Shown: positions 45,495 to 54,678 of the stretch, in pieces
Position numbering within the stretch: the first letter of the stretch is position 1
How the letters are laid out: each line of letters opens with the position of its first letter
From: Polaromonas sp. A23
GTDB taxonomy: Bacteria; Pseudomonadota; Gammaproteobacteria; Burkholderiales; Burkholderiaceae_C
Length of the DNA: 64,000 bases
NCBI RefSeq assembly: GCF_002001015.1
Contig: NZ_MUNO01000037.1
Span: 62,001 to 126,000, forward strand
Direction of reading: 5' to 3'
The notes under the pieces: generated by a model
The model's database searches: none
The model's input: only the letters and a program-made list of their open reading frames with translations
Told to the model about the DNA's origin: nothing
Made by a program: the position numbers and the translations under genes

Positions 45495-46205
45495 ATGACA
45501 CCGCCCAACACCCTTTCCGTCCACGCTTCACAACCCGGTCAGGAACTGCTCCGCGAAGAGGCTGCGCGCTACGCGCTGCTGCGCCGCATTGCACCAGCCA
45601 TCCGCCACCACATGGCGGGCACGCTGCAACCCATAGGCATGATTTCCGCCATCCTCGAGAGGCGCCTGCAGGCGCCCGCGCCCGACCTGGCCGTGCTGCG
45701 CGACAACAGCAAGTCGATCAGCACACTGTCGCGATCGGCCGCCAGCGGCTGCATGAACCTGATCACCTGGGTCATCCCCAAGGAAAACGGCGTCATCTCG
45801 CTGGAAGCCGGCGTGGAAGAAGCGCTAGGCATGCTCACTACCGACCTGGCCTTTCGCGGCTTCACGGTGGACAACCAGATCAACGCGCCGGAGGTGAATA
45901 CGTCCGTCTTCGCGCTTAGAACCGTGTTCACCGCCTGCCTGATTGCCCTCACCGATGCCGCCGAAGCGCCAGCCACCGTGGTGCTCAGCAATCAGCCCGC
46001 CGATGGCCAGACCCGGGTTTGCATCAACATGATCCGCGGCGAGGGCGAGAGCGAAGCCGGCGTCGATGAGGCGCGCATGTACCGTGCGCTGGGATGGGAC
46101 GATGTGCAGGCCCTTGCGGCAGCCGAAAAAGTCAGCATCAGCTACAGCGCCAACCATGCCGACATGCTGTTCAGCGAAATCGAACAGGCCCTTGTCATCG
46201 GCTGA
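45495..46205 (+). CDS. Histidine-kinase-like dimerisation protein without an obvious ATP domain
   Basis: Family uncertain. The 236 residues include a two-helix segment, RRIAPAIRHHMAGTLQPIGM then ISAILERRL, like an HisKA dimerisation/phosphoacceptor domain with His-His. The following 150 residues lack recognisable N, G1 and G2 ATP-binding boxes. It could be a phosphotransfer or kinase-regulator protein. It begins at an ATG after GAGTGAAGAG and has no signal or membrane segment. The dispersed repeat follows it. Confidence 0.6.
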   Translation: MTPPNTLSVHASQPGQELLREEAARYALLRRIAPAIRHHMAGTLQPIGMISAILERRLQAPAPDLAVLRDNSKSISTLSRSAASGCMNLITWVIPKENGVISLEAGVEEALGMLTTDLAFRGFTVDNQINAPEVNTSVFALRTVFTACLIALTDAAEAPATVVLSNQPADGQTRVCINMIRGEGESEAGVDEARMYRALGWDDVQALAAAEKVSISYSANHADMLFSEIEQALVIG

Positions 46206-46217
46206 AGCCTGGCATCC

Positions 46218-46283
46218 GCTCCTGTTTTGATAGCTGCTTGCGCCCGATTGCAAAGGGCTGGTGGCACTTTTTGCTTATAAATT
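46218..46283 (+). repeat. Intergenic copy of the ~60-bp dispersed repeat (after 45495-46205)
   Basis: It reads gctcctgttttgatagctgc, ttgcgcccgattgcaaaggg, ctggtggcactttttgctta and lies 13 bases past a stop codon. It is the most complete form in the window and serves as the reference for the other copies. The partial inverted pair around cgcccgattgcaaaggg and the T-run could act as a weak terminator. Confidence 0.7.
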
Positions 46284-46405
46284 CCGCCAGCACTGCGAAA
46301 GGGGCGCCCTGCCAGGCGACCATGCTTATGCGCTCGCATGAAGGCAGCCACTGCGGCAGCTGCGAGCCGGCAGGCGGCGAGCGTTGGTAGACGGCAAGAC
46401 AGCGC

Positions 46406-46855
46406 TTAGAGCGGCAAGTCGGCTTTTTTCAGGGTGCGCAGCACAAAGCTGGATTTGCTGTGGCGTATGCCCTTGATCTTGTAGAGCCGCTCACGCAGCA
46501 GGCGCTCATAGTCCTTGGTGCCGCTGACGGCAATGCGCAGCAGGTAGTCATAGTCACCTGACACCAGGTAAGCCTCGATCACTTCCGGAATCTTCGCCAG
46601 GGTTTCGCCGAATTTTTCCAGCGTGTTGTCGGAGTGGCTGTCCAGCGTGACCTGCACCAACACGGTATCACTCAGGTCCAGCGCCGCGGCGTTGATGCGC
46701 ACGGTGTACCCCTCGATGACGCCGGACTCCTCCATCTTCTTGATGCGGCTCCAGCACGGTGTGTGGCTCAGGCCGACGGCCTGGCCGATCTCCTGCAAAC
46801 TGGCGCGTGCATTGGCCTGCAGAACCTGAAGTATTTTTCGATCAATTTTATCCAT
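46406..46855 (-). CDS. Lrp/AsnC-family transcriptional regulator
   Basis: Feast/famine regulator. The 149 residues have an N-terminal helix-turn-helix (KIDRKILQVLQANARASLQE, then VGLSHTPCWSRIKKMEESGV), a linker and a C-terminal RAM effector domain (VTLDSHSDNTLEKFGETLAK, VSGDYDYLLRIAVSG). The last residues are typical. Ligand unknown, probably an amino acid. The target is not obvious; no amino-acid gene is divergently transcribed from it. Confidence 0.93.
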   Translation of the reverse strand: MDKIDRKILQVLQANARASLQEIGQAVGLSHTPCWSRIKKMEESGVIEGYTVRINAAALDLSDTVLVQVTLDSHSDNTLEKFGETLAKIPEVIEAYLVSGDYDYLLRIAVSGTKDYERLLRERLYKIKGIRHSKSSFVLRTLKKADLPL

Positions 46856-47049
46856 GCAGAAATATTTCCTCTATTAATCAATATTTAAAGAAATTATTAC
46901 TTAAATCATTGAAAATCAAAAGAAATACAGAAGCACTTTCTCCGCTTCGAAGCGGATACTTCTTTCTGGCAAACGAATTTACCGATACGTGTTGCAAGGC
47001 AGACGCACCAGCGGGTTACCGCCCACTGGTGCGTTTGGGCATGTGCGGC
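46856..47049. promoter_or_regulatory. lrp upstream region with palindrome
   Basis: This gap separates the Lrp gene and the 3' end of the YegD gene, both read on the minus strand. It is very AT-rich next to the lrp start and contains the palindrome GAAATATTTC at 46859-46868, about 4 bases upstream of the start codon. A nearby aatatttaaag is similar. Such AT-rich inverted repeats fit Lrp-type autoregulation. The rest shows nothing. Confidence 0.4.
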
Positions 47050-48330
47050 TCAGCCGAACTTCCGCAACGCGTCAATCGCCAGGCCGCTGCCTATGCTGCC
47101 GAACAGGTCGCCCTCGGCCCGGCGCGCCTGCGGCAGCAGCGCGGCAACACGCTCGCGCAGCAAAGGCACGCTGCTTGAGCCGCCGGTAAAAAACACCGTA
47201 TCCACCTGCGCTGGCAGCACCCCGGCGTCTCGCAACAGGCCGGTGACGGCCCGGGCAACCGTATCTGTCAGCTCGCCAATGGCCGCATCAAAGTCGGCTC
47301 GATGCAAAACGAGAACTTCACCGGGATCGATGCGCCCCAGGTTCAGTTCTGTTTGCGGCGTGCCTGAAAGCGCTATCTTGGCTTCTTCCACTTGCATGGC
47401 CAGCCAATGGCCTGCACGCTCGGCCACCAGCTTCTGCAGGCGCGCGAGCTTTTCCTTTTCCTGCGCCTCGCGATACAGCTCGCTGATCTGCGACCACGCC
47501 TGTTTTGTGTAGGCAAAGTTGATGGTGTGCCAGGTTGCCAGGTTGAAATACTGGGCCGAAGGCATCTGCAAGCCGTTCTTGAGCTGGCTGCCCAAACCCA
47601 GCAAGGGCATGACGCTGCCCAGGCTGAGGTATTTGTCGAAGTCGGTACCGCCTATGTGCACACCCCCACTGGCCAGGATGTCCTCGCGCCGGTCCGCTTT
47701 GCGTACGCCTTCAGGCGCCAGCCGCACCAGTGCGAAGTCCGAGGTGCCGCCGCCAATGTCAACCACCAGCACCAGCTCTTCGCGCGTGACCTGGGCCTCA
47801 TAGGCAAAAGCCGCGGCAATGGGCTCGTACTGGAAAGCGATTTCCTTCAGGCCGACGGCGCGCGCAATTTCGGCCAGCGTGTTTTCAGCCTGCCGGTCAG
47901 CCGCCGCATCGCCATCGACAAAAAACACCGGCCGCCCCAGCACGGCACGCGTGAACTCGCGCCCAGCAGCATGTTCGGCCCGTCGCTTGAGTTCACCGAT
48001 GAACTGCGCCAGCAATGCACGAAACGGCAAGGCCTGGCCCGCCACCTCGGTCTGTTCGTCAATCAGCGACGTGCCAAGCAGGCTTTTGAGCGAGCGCATC
48101 AGGCGCCCCTCATCGCCGGCCAGGTAATCTGCCAGTGCTGCCCGGCCGTAGCTGATGTGCCTGTCTTCGGCATGAAAAAACACCACCGAAGGTATGGTCG
48201 GCTTGCCGTCTTCCAGATTCAACAGAACAGCGCGGCCCGGTTCGGAATCGCTGCCGCAACCGGCGGTGGAGTTGGAAGTTCCGAAGTCAATGCCGCAGGC
48301 GTCGGGCCGGGTCGGCAAGGCGCCAGCCAT
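47050..48330 (-). CDS. Hsp70-family protein, YegD-like
   Basis: Atypical DnaK-like ATPase of the YegD family. The 426 residues hold the actin-like nucleotide domain: GIDFGTSNSTAG, VDIGGGTSDFALVRL and FFTGGSSSVPLLRERV. A standard substrate-binding domain is absent, as usual for YegD. ATG at 48330 overlaps the upstream stop (TGATG), so the two genes are coupled. The chaperone target is unknown. Confidence 0.92.
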   Translation of the reverse strand: MAGALPTRPDACGIDFGTSNSTAGCGSDSEPGRAVLLNLEDGKPTIPSVVFFHAEDRHISYGRAALADYLAGDEGRLMRSLKSLLGTSLIDEQTEVAGQALPFRALLAQFIGELKRRAEHAAGREFTRAVLGRPVFFVDGDAAADRQAENTLAEIARAVGLKEIAFQYEPIAAAFAYEAQVTREELVLVVDIGGGTSDFALVRLAPEGVRKADRREDILASGGVHIGGTDFDKYLSLGSVMPLLGLGSQLKNGLQMPSAQYFNLATWHTINFAYTKQAWSQISELYREAQEKEKLARLQKLVAERAGHWLAMQVEEAKIALSGTPQTELNLGRIDPGEVLVLHRADFDAAIGELTDTVARAVTGLLRDAGVLPAQVDTVFFTGGSSSVPLLRERVAALLPQARRAEGDLFGSIGSGLAIDALRKFG

Positions 48331-48848
48331 CAAGGCTTGGCAAAGCCGCCGTCGGCCCAGGCGGTTGCACTGGCGCGGCTGAGCTTGAAGGCCGGTGACA
48401 CACGCACCTGTGCCAGTTGTTCGCCCGCCTCATCGTGTGCCGTCAACAAGGCTGAAGGGTTGTCTTCATCCGGCACGATGTCCAGCGAGACCGTGATTCG
48501 CGCACCACGCGCGCTGACCTCCAGGCTCTGGTGCAGCGAAGCATGCAATTGCTGCTCATGACGGCGCACAAACTCGGAAGCGGTTTTTACCAACGTGCTG
48601 AAGGCCGGGCCGTCGAGAGGCTTGGGATTCTTCTTGTCACGCCCCATGGTCCAGGGGCCTACCAATGCAGGCTCAGGTTCGCCATCCTTGATCATGGCCA
48701 CCGCCCAGCCGTCGTCGTCTTCATTCTTGAGAACACGTGCGGTCCAGCCATCGCCGCACCACAGGCGTGCCTGCTGCACGGGCGCATCCGGATCGGTGGA
48801 GGTTTCCGGAAAGGGAAAGTCGGAGGAGGCGTCGGTAATATCGGTCAA
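48330..48848 (-). CDS. Conserved hypothetical protein cotranscribed with the YegD-like gene
   Basis: No domain recognised. The 172 residues are soluble, acidic at the start (about 1-25), with a WTARVLKNEDDDGWAVAMIK beta-looking stretch and a GPWTMGRDKKNPKPLD loop. A helical HEQQLHASLHQSLEVSARG segment and a C-terminal beta region follow. It apparently starts at a TTG (48848), since no ATG precedes the conserved part. Its stop overlaps the yegD start, suggesting a partner of the Hsp70-like protein. Confidence 0.7.
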   Translation of the reverse strand: MTDITDASSDFPFPETSTDPDAPVQQARLWCGDGWTARVLKNEDDDGWAVAMIKDGEPEPALVGPWTMGRDKKNPKPLDGPAFSTLVKTASEFVRRHEQQLHASLHQSLEVSARGARITVSLDIVPDEDNPSALLTAHDEAGEQLAQVRVSPAFKLSRASATAWADGGFAKP

Positions 48849-49055
48849 GGGGAGTCGTTTTCAGTCAAAAAAAATGGCGCTGCCGCGCCTTGTCTGTCGG
48901 TGCGATTTTACCCCGCATACGCAGCGTGCCCTCTGCTGCTGCGGCGGCTGTTCCGCGTTGCAGAATCCGCCCCGCTCGTAAACCTTGATGACAGCCACGC
49001 GCTGTACCGATACGCTTATCCCTTTTGATTACTTGCAACATCCCGGAGAACGTTC
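48849..49055. other. Divergent promoter region between the YegD operon and the Bug gene
   Basis: No gene seen. GGAGAACG at about 49045 is a good ribosome-binding site for the Bug gene. A run of eight A's lies near 48865. No confident promoter hexamers were found. Confidence 0.4.
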
Positions 49056-50027
49056 ATGACCAACCGCCGCACATTCATCGCCAGCACTACTGCCGCAGTG
49101 GCCGGTGCAGCCTTGCCTTTGCTGGCCAGCGCGCAGGCCTACCCTTCGCGTCCGATCAAATACATCTGCCCATGGCCGGCAGGCGGCTCGACCGACGCCG
49201 TGATCCGTGTGCTGGCCGAAAGCGCCGGCAAGAGCCTGGGCCAGACCATCATTGTCGAAAACAAACCAGGCGCCGGCGGCATGCTGGGCGCCAACGAGAT
49301 GATGAGCGCCAAACCCGACGGCTACACGCTCACGCAGCTGCCGCACGGCGTGTTCCGCATTCCGCACATGCAGAAAGTGCAATACGACCCGCTCAAGGAT
49401 TTCACCTGGATCGCCTGCCTGACCGGCTACACCTTCGGCCTTGTGGTGCCAGCGGACTCGCCCATCAAGAGCATCAAAGACCTGGTGGCCTATGCCAAGG
49501 CCAACCCCGAGAAATTCACCTATGGATCCACCGGCACCGGCACCAGCCCTCATCTGGCGATGGAGGAGTTCGCGCAGCGCGCCGGCATCAAGCTCACGCA
49601 TGTGCCTTTCAAGGGCAATGCCGACAACATGCAGGCCATCCTGGGTGGCCACGTGATGGCCGCAAGCGACGCCACCGGCTGGGGCCCGCATGTGGAATCG
49701 GGCAAGTTGCGCCTGCTGGCCACTTACGGCAGCAAACGCACCAAGCGCTGGCCCAACGTGCCGACGCTGAACGAGCTGGGCTACGACACCGTGTCGGACT
49801 CGCCTTTCGGCGTGTGCGGCCCCAAGGGGATGGACCCGGCCGTTGTGGCGACGCTGCACGAAGCGTTCCGAAAAACCCTCAATGACCCGGCGGTGCTGGC
49901 AACCTTCGACAAGTACGACCAATCGGTGATCTATATGAACACCTCGCAGTACACGCGCTTTGCGCGCGAGACCTTCATCGCCGAAAAGGCGACCATCGAA
50001 CGTCTGGGCCTGACCAACAAGGGCTAA
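49056..50027 (+). CDS. Bug-family (TctC-like) tripartite tricarboxylate transporter substrate-binding protein
   Basis: Periplasmic solute-binding protein of the Bug family, expanded in Burkholderiales. The 323 residues have a signal with paired arginines (MTNRRTFIASTTAAVAG), then the Bug core: YPSRPIKYICPWPAGGSTDA, VVENKPGAGG-type ENKPGAGGMLGANEMM and TYGSTGTGTSPHLAMEEFAQ. The ligand is probably a carboxylate but cannot be named. No TctA/TctB membrane genes are nearby, so it is an orphan receptor. Confidence 0.93.
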   Translation: MTNRRTFIASTTAAVAGAALPLLASAQAYPSRPIKYICPWPAGGSTDAVIRVLAESAGKSLGQTIIVENKPGAGGMLGANEMMSAKPDGYTLTQLPHGVFRIPHMQKVQYDPLKDFTWIACLTGYTFGLVVPADSPIKSIKDLVAYAKANPEKFTYGSTGTGTSPHLAMEEFAQRAGIKLTHVPFKGNADNMQAILGGHVMAASDATGWGPHVESGKLRLLATYGSKRTKRWPNVPTLNELGYDTVSDSPFGVCGPKGMDPAVVATLHEAFRKTLNDPAVLATFDKYDQSVIYMNTSQYTRFARETFIAEKATIERLGLTNKG

Positions 50028-50213
50028 ATCCAGTTCGTGCTGGTGCCCAAATATCGGGCACAGTCCGGCAAGCCCCGGCCGGCAAGGCTTTGCGGGCTTG
50101 TCCACGCGCTTATCCACAGAGTGGCGCACAGAATGCGGGGGCAAGAAAAAAGGCCCCTCATGGCCCTGCCGCGCCTGCGCTATGCTTTGCGGTTCATCCC
50201 CGAACGGACCGCC

Positions 50214-50822
50214 ATGACACGCCCTACCTTCAAGCTTTTTCCCGCCACCCTCCTCGCGCTTCTGCTCGCCGCCGGCCTGCTGGTGTCCGGCTGCAAGGAC
50301 ACCCCCGGTACAGACGCACCGGTCAAGGCTGGCTCCACACCGGTGTCTACAGCCGTGATTGCCGCCGAGGCCAAGGGTTTCACCGTCGGCTCAACCATGA
50401 GCGCCCGCACGGTGTATGTCTTCTTCGATGCCCAATGCCCACATTGCACTGCCTTGTGGCTGGCCGCCAAACCGCTGCGGTCGCAAGCGAAATTTGTATG
50501 GATTCCGGTGGGCTTGCTCAATGCTTCCAGCACTTCTCAGGGCGCCACCCTGCTCGCGGCCAAAGACCCGGTGGCAGCGATGGACGAACATGAGGCGTCC
50601 ATGCAGGCCAAGGGCGGCGGCATCAGCGCCGGCAGTGACATTGCCGCGCAAAAGGAAACGGTGGCCAAAAACACGGCACTCCTGACGCGCCTGGGCTTCG
50701 CCTCGATTCCGACCATCGTCGGCACCCATGCACAAAGCGGTGTATTGGTGACGAAGGAGGGGTCCATGCCGACCGCTGCACTGGCAAACCTGCTGGGCCT
50801 GCAGGTGCCTGCAGCGCAATAA
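50214..50822 (+). CDS. DsbG/DsbC-like thioredoxin-fold lipoprotein
   Basis: Periplasmic thiol-disulfide protein of 202 residues from the ATG at 50214. A lipoprotein signal with LLVSGC (Cys23-region) is followed by a thioredoxin-fold domain with the active site DAQCPHCTAL and the cis-proline loop GFASIPTIVG. CPHC and the fold resemble the DsbG/DsbC catalytic domain, but the dimerisation domain is reduced. It is likely an isomerase or reductase. It ends at a strong bidirectional terminator. Confidence 0.82.
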   Translation: MTRPTFKLFPATLLALLLAAGLLVSGCKDTPGTDAPVKAGSTPVSTAVIAAEAKGFTVGSTMSARTVYVFFDAQCPHCTALWLAAKPLRSQAKFVWIPVGLLNASSTSQGATLLAAKDPVAAMDEHEASMQAKGGGISAGSDIAAQKETVAKNTALLTRLGFASIPTIVGTHAQSGVLVTKEGSMPTAALANLLGLQVPAAQ

Positions 50823-50830
50823 ATTACCTT

Positions 50831-50897
50831 CTTTTCAAATAAAAAGCTGCTCGCGCCCAATGAATAAGGGCGCCAGCAGCTCTTTTTTTGATAGCGT
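50831..50897 (+). repeat. Intergenic copy of the ~60-bp dispersed repeat (DsbG-like - serA)
   Basis: It reads cttttcaaataaaaagctgc, tcgcgcccaatgaataaggg, cgccagcagctctttttttg and ends in atagcg. The rluB coding copy aligns closely with it. In this copy the two halves have become complementary, so it forms a long stem-loop (see terminator). Confidence 0.7.
50845..50889. terminator. Bidirectional terminator between convergent genes
   Basis: A 14-bp stem with one mismatch, AGCTGCTCGCGCCC (50845-50858) against GGGCGCCAGCAGCT (50868-50881), and a 9-base loop. It is followed by CTTTTTTT on the plus strand and preceded by AAAAA (T-run on the minus strand). It sits between the ends of the DsbG-like gene (50822) and serA (50913), so it can stop transcription from both sides. 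The dispersed repeat itself forms the hairpin. Confidence 0.8.
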
Positions 50898-50912
50898 GTT
50901 CAGCACCCCTGC

Positions 50913-52142
50913 TTAAAACAGGACGCGGCTGCGAATGGTGCCTGGCACGCCGGCCAGCTTGGCCAGTGCCATGTCGGAATGGGCCGCGTCGATGTCGATC
51001 ACCACGTAACCGATGGCTTCATTGGTCTGCAGAAACTGCGACGCAATGTTGATGTTGTTGTCCGAGAACACCCGGTTGATCTCGGCCAGCACGCCCGGCA
51101 CGTTGCGGTGAATATGGAGCAGGCGATGTTTGCCCGGATGCGCGGGCAGCGCCACCTCGGGAAAATTGACCGACGAGGTCGAGGTTCCGTTGTCGCTGTA
51201 CTTCACCAGTTTTTCTGCCACCTCGATGCCGATGTTTTCCTGAGCCTCCATGGTCGAGCCGCCAACGTGCGGCGTCAGGATCACGTTGTCCAGGCCGCGC
51301 AAGGGTGACTCGAACACGTCCTTGTTGCTGCGCGGCTCGACCGGGAAAACGTCGATGGCGGCTCCGAGCAATTTTTTGGCCCGCAGCGCTTCGGCCAGGG
51401 CTTCAATTTTGACCACCGTGCCGCGCGAGGCATTGATCAGCACACTCCCCGGCTTCATGGCGGCAATTTCTGCCGCACCCATCATCCACTGCGTGGCGGC
51501 CGTTTCCGGCACATGCAGGCTAACGACATCCGACTGCGCCAGCAGGTCGGTGAGCTTGCCGGCCTGGCGCGCATTGCCCAGCGGCAGCTTGGTGACCACG
51601 TCGAAAAACACGACCTGCATGCCCAGCGCCTCGGCCAGCACCGACAGCTGCGTGCCGATGGAGCCGTAACCGACAATGCCCAGGGTCTTGCCGCGAATCT
51701 CGAACGCATTTTCAGCCGACTTCTGCCAGCCACCGCGGTGCGCTACCGCGCTTTTTTCGGGCACGCCGCGCAGCAACAGGATCGCTTCGGCCAGCACCAG
51801 TTCGGCCACAGAGCGGGTATTGGAAAACGGCGCGTTGAAAACCGCAACGCCGCGCTCACGTGCAGCGCTCAGGTCAACCTGGTTGGTTCCGATGCAAAAA
51901 CAACCCACCGCCGCGAGTTTGGTGGCATGGGCAAAGACGTCGGCCGTAAGCTGCGTGCGGGAGCGGATACCCACAAAATGTGCGTCGGCAATCTTTGCCT
52001 TGAGTTCATCACCTTCCAGCGCTCCGGACAGGCTTTCGATCTGTGTGTACCCCGCTGCACGAAGGACATCCACGGCTGAGGGGTGAATGCCCTCCAGCAG
52101 GAGAAATTTGATCTTTTTCTTGTCGGTCGAGGTTTTGCTCAT
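50913..52142 (-). CDS. serA: D-3-phosphoglycerate dehydrogenase
   Basis: First enzyme of serine biosynthesis, oxidising 3-phosphoglycerate. The 409 residues contain the NAD-binding LGIVGYGSIGTQLSVLAEAL, catalytic LINASRGTVVKIEALAEAL and LTPHVGGSTMEAQENIG (active-site His), and a C-terminal ACT domain (about 335-409) for serine feedback. The E. coli-type length and ending (GTIRSRVLF) match. Its upstream region holds a GCACCAGGTGC palindrome (52245-52255). Confidence 0.96.
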   Translation of the reverse strand: MSKTSTDKKKIKFLLLEGIHPSAVDVLRAAGYTQIESLSGALEGDELKAKIADAHFVGIRSRTQLTADVFAHATKLAAVGCFCIGTNQVDLSAARERGVAVFNAPFSNTRSVAELVLAEAILLLRGVPEKSAVAHRGGWQKSAENAFEIRGKTLGIVGYGSIGTQLSVLAEALGMQVVFFDVVTKLPLGNARQAGKLTDLLAQSDVVSLHVPETAATQWMMGAAEIAAMKPGSVLINASRGTVVKIEALAEALRAKKLLGAAIDVFPVEPRSNKDVFESPLRGLDNVILTPHVGGSTMEAQENIGIEVAEKLVKYSDNGTSTSSVNFPEVALPAHPGKHRLLHIHRNVPGVLAEINRVFSDNNINIASQFLQTNEAIGYVVIDIDAAHSDMALAKLAGVPGTIRSRVLF

Positions 52143-52425
52143 GGCTCTCAGGCGTGTTGTGAAGCACCGAAGTATGAACCAGGAGGGTGCGCATCAAGCT
52201 TCCATCGCGGTTTTGTCCCCATCGCCGCAAGGTTGTCCGCGCTTGCACCAGGTGCTGGTCAAGGGAGAAGAAACCCGTTCTTTCCGCCGGAAATATCTGC
52301 GCCGCCAAGGAAATTATTCAATCAAAAATGGCTGCAGCCCAATGAATTCAAGCACATACAGCTATAAATTTTGAAGCGCACCTGTCCATGGCCAACCCAT
52401 CACCAAACCCATGCGGTCACGGATT
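52143..52425. other. serA upstream region, with repeat
   Basis: About 280 bases without a gene. It holds the serA promoter on the minus strand, a palindrome GCACCAGGTGC at 52245-52255 that could be an operator, and a dispersed repeat copy at 52315-52378. No leader peptide or riboswitch was recognised. Confidence 0.4.
52315..52378 (-). repeat. Intergenic copy of the ~60-bp dispersed repeat (serA-kinase)
   Basis: Opposite orientation to the others. Read on the minus strand it goes cttcaaaatttatagctgta, tgtgcttgaattcattgggc, tgcagccatttttgattgaa. Blocks tatagctg, gaatt and gggctg are shared. It lies between the kinase stop and the serA promoter region. Confidence 0.6.
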
Positions 52426-54678
52426 TCAGAAATTGCTTCCTACCAGGGCTTCCAGCCGTTCCGGATCAACGGGCTTGGTGAAGTGCAGGTCAAACCCGGC
52501 TGCCTCAGCCTTGCGCTTGTCATCAGCCTGCCCCCATCCGGTAAGCGCCACCACAAAGGGGGGCGGGTCCTGGGCCAGTTGGCGGATCCTGCGGCAAGCT
52601 TCGTACCCATCCATGCGCGGCATGCCGATGTCGAGAAAAATAAACTGCGGCTTGAAACTTTCGGCCAGGGCAATGGCCTCGACACCATCGTTGGCAGTTC
52701 GAACCTCGTGCCCCATCATGCCGAGCAGGTTTGCCAGCGTCAGGGCTGCGTCCTGGTTGTCGTCGGTGACCAGGATACGGCGCGGCTCGAAAGTGGCATC
52801 CGTGACCCCGATCTGCTGCCCGGTGCCGGTTGCAACATCAGGCAATACCGAAGCCGAAGCGGCCTGTGCGACCGGCAGCCAGACGACAAAACGGCTGCCG
52901 GGGCCATCGCGACGGTTTTCGACACGAATGCTGCCCCCATGCATCTCGACAATCTTGCGAACCAGCGTCAGTCCGATGCCCAGCCCGCCTTGGATCGTCG
53001 GGGCTGCCGGGTTGTGCTCGCCTTGTACAAACATGTCAAAGATGCGGTCGCGCAGGTGATCGGGAATGCCCGCGCCGTTGTCTTCGACGCTTACCGTCAC
53101 ACCGGCTCCATCGGCCACGACGTGCGACTGAACAGAACCACCCGCAGGGGTGTATTTCGCCGCGTTGTTAAGCAGGTTGGTGAAGGCTTGTGACAGACGC
53201 ACCAGGTCCCCGGTGAGGATGATCGGCTGATCCGGCAACTGAAGGTTAAACACATGCTGCCGCTCGGCGAGCACGGGGCGGCTGGTTTCGACGGCGCTGC
53301 GTATCGCGTCGTCCAGCCGGATCTGCTCAAGCCGCAACTCCAGCTTGCCGCGGCTGATGCGGCTGACATCGAGCAGGTCGTCAACCAGGCGCGTCATGTG
53401 CGCAAGCTGGCGGTCCATGATGGCGCGGGTTTTCTCCAGCTCTGGCGGCTCAACACCCCCGCGGCGCAAAATTTCCACGCTGTTGCGCAGCGGCGCCAAC
53501 GGGTTGCGCAACTCGTGGGCCAGCATCGCCAGAAACTCATCCTTCATTTGACTCATCTGTTCCGCTTCGTTGCGTGCGGCACGCTCGCTTTCCAGAAGTT
53601 TTTCCCTTTCTTCGGCGGCCTGCCGGGCCACCTCATACAACCGGGCATTGTCAATCGACACACCTGCCTGGGCTGCAATGCCTGTCACCAGTCTTTCGGC
53701 ACGTTCATCAAAAACCCCTACATCCGGATGGCCAAAAAAGAGCCCACCAATGACCTCCGCCGAACCAGACGCCACCGGCACGGCCAGGTAACTCCGGACG
53801 GGAGCATCAACAGCCCGAAAACCGTCCTTGCGGGCCGGCCTCTCATAACGCGGGTCTTTCAGCAGGTCGTCGAGATGGACCAGCGGCGCGCCGCTGAGCG
53901 TCAGGTCAAACAATGCACCCGTGCGCGGTAGGCCGCAGGTGTCAAAGTCTTTCAACTGCATGCCCGACACGGCCTGAAGCAGGAATCCCTTGGCGCCCTC
54001 GGCCGCGGCGGTGTAGAAGAACGCCCCAATCTTCGCGCCGCTGATTTCGGTAGCGGCATCAATCACGGCTTGTGCCAGCAAATGCACGTCCAGCTTGGCC
54101 GTGAGGATGGTCCCGGTCTTGTTGAGCAGTTCGAGCACGCGGGCTTTTTTGCGCAAGGCATCCTCGGCACGGCGCTGCTCGGTGATGTCCCGGAATACCC
54201 AGACCCGCCCAACATGACGGCCTTCAACAAACTGGGTCTTGGAAGACCGCTCGTAGACCCTGCCATCTCGCAGTTCGAGCAGGTCAAAACTTTGCGCCGG
54301 CGCGGTCCGGTAAATTTCATGGACCCGGTCCAGATACTGCTGTGCGCCCTCTACCTGGGGGCTGGCAACAGACAGCAGCCGTTCATGGTCTCGCGAGGCC
54401 ATGATTTCTTCGGTCATGCCCCACATCTGCACATACTGCTGGTTAAAGCCGGTAACGCGGGCATCGTCATCGGTGACAAGGATGCCGTCCCGGCTGGCGT
54501 CCAGCGTGGCGCGCATCATCGAGAGGGAAAAGTTGAGCTCCCGGGTCTTGTCTTCCAGTCCGTCATGCGCGGCCAGCAGCGCGTCGTCGGCGAGCTGCCT
54601 CGCAGGAGGAATGCGCTCGGCATTCTGAATAGCGACTGGGCGCAGCACACGCGCTTCCTTGTCGGGCCGGACCATCAT
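52426..54678 (-). CDS. Hybrid histidine kinase (PAS-GAF-HisKA-HATPase-REC)
   Basis: Soluble sensor kinase of 750 residues with no membrane segment. In order: an N-terminal helical part, a PAS domain (about 55-170: [20 protein letters not shown]), a GAF domain (about 205-345) and HisKA with the phospho-His in [16 protein letters not shown] (about 380-445). An ATPase domain ([24 protein letters not shown]) and a C-terminal receiver ([35 protein letters not shown]) follow. The sensed signal is unknown. It starts at ATGATG, overlapping a small upstream ORF. Confidence 0.93.
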   Translation of the reverse strand: MMVRPDKEARVLRPVAIQNAERIPPARQLADDALLAAHDGLEDKTRELNFSLSMMRATLDASRDGILVTDDDARVTGFNQQYVQMWGMTEEIMASRDHERLLSVASPQVEGAQQYLDRVHEIYRTAPAQSFDLLELRDGRVYERSSKTQFVEGRHVGRVWVFRDITEQRRAEDALRKKARVLELLNKTGTILTAKLDVHLLAQAVIDAATEISGAKIGAFFYTAAAEGAKGFLLQAVSGMQLKDFDTCGLPRTGALFDLTLSGAPLVHLDDLLKDPRYERPARKDGFRAVDAPVRSYLAVPVASGSAEVIGGLFFGHPDVGVFDERAERLVTGIAAQAGVSIDNARLYEVARQAAEEREKLLESERAARNEAEQMSQMKDEFLAMLAHELRNPLAPLRNSVEILRRGGVEPPELEKTRAIMDRQLAHMTRLVDDLLDVSRISRGKLELRLEQIRLDDAIRSAVETSRPVLAERQHVFNLQLPDQPIILTGDLVRLSQAFTNLLNNAAKYTPAGGSVQSHVVADGAGVTVSVEDNGAGIPDHLRDRIFDMFVQGEHNPAAPTIQGGLGIGLTLVRKIVEMHGGSIRVENRRDGPGSRFVVWLPVAQAASASVLPDVATGTGQQIGVTDATFEPRRILVTDDNQDAALTLANLLGMMGHEVRTANDGVEAIALAESFKPQFIFLDIGMPRMDGYEACRRIRQLAQDPPPFVVALTGWGQADDKRKAEAAGFDLHFTKPVDPERLEALVGSNF

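Noticed and set aside
49029..50144. A 371-codon minus-strand frame opposite the Bug gene
   Set aside because: The plus-strand Bug protein is unmistakable; the antisense product matches nothing.
50037..50213. Upstream extension of the DsbG-like lipoprotein
   Set aside because: The ATG at 50214 gives an intact lipoprotein signal; the extension is basic and unrelated.
52143..52425. Riboswitch or attenuator before serA
   Set aside because: No leader peptide, no conserved riboswitch core and no terminator-like stem with T-run was found.
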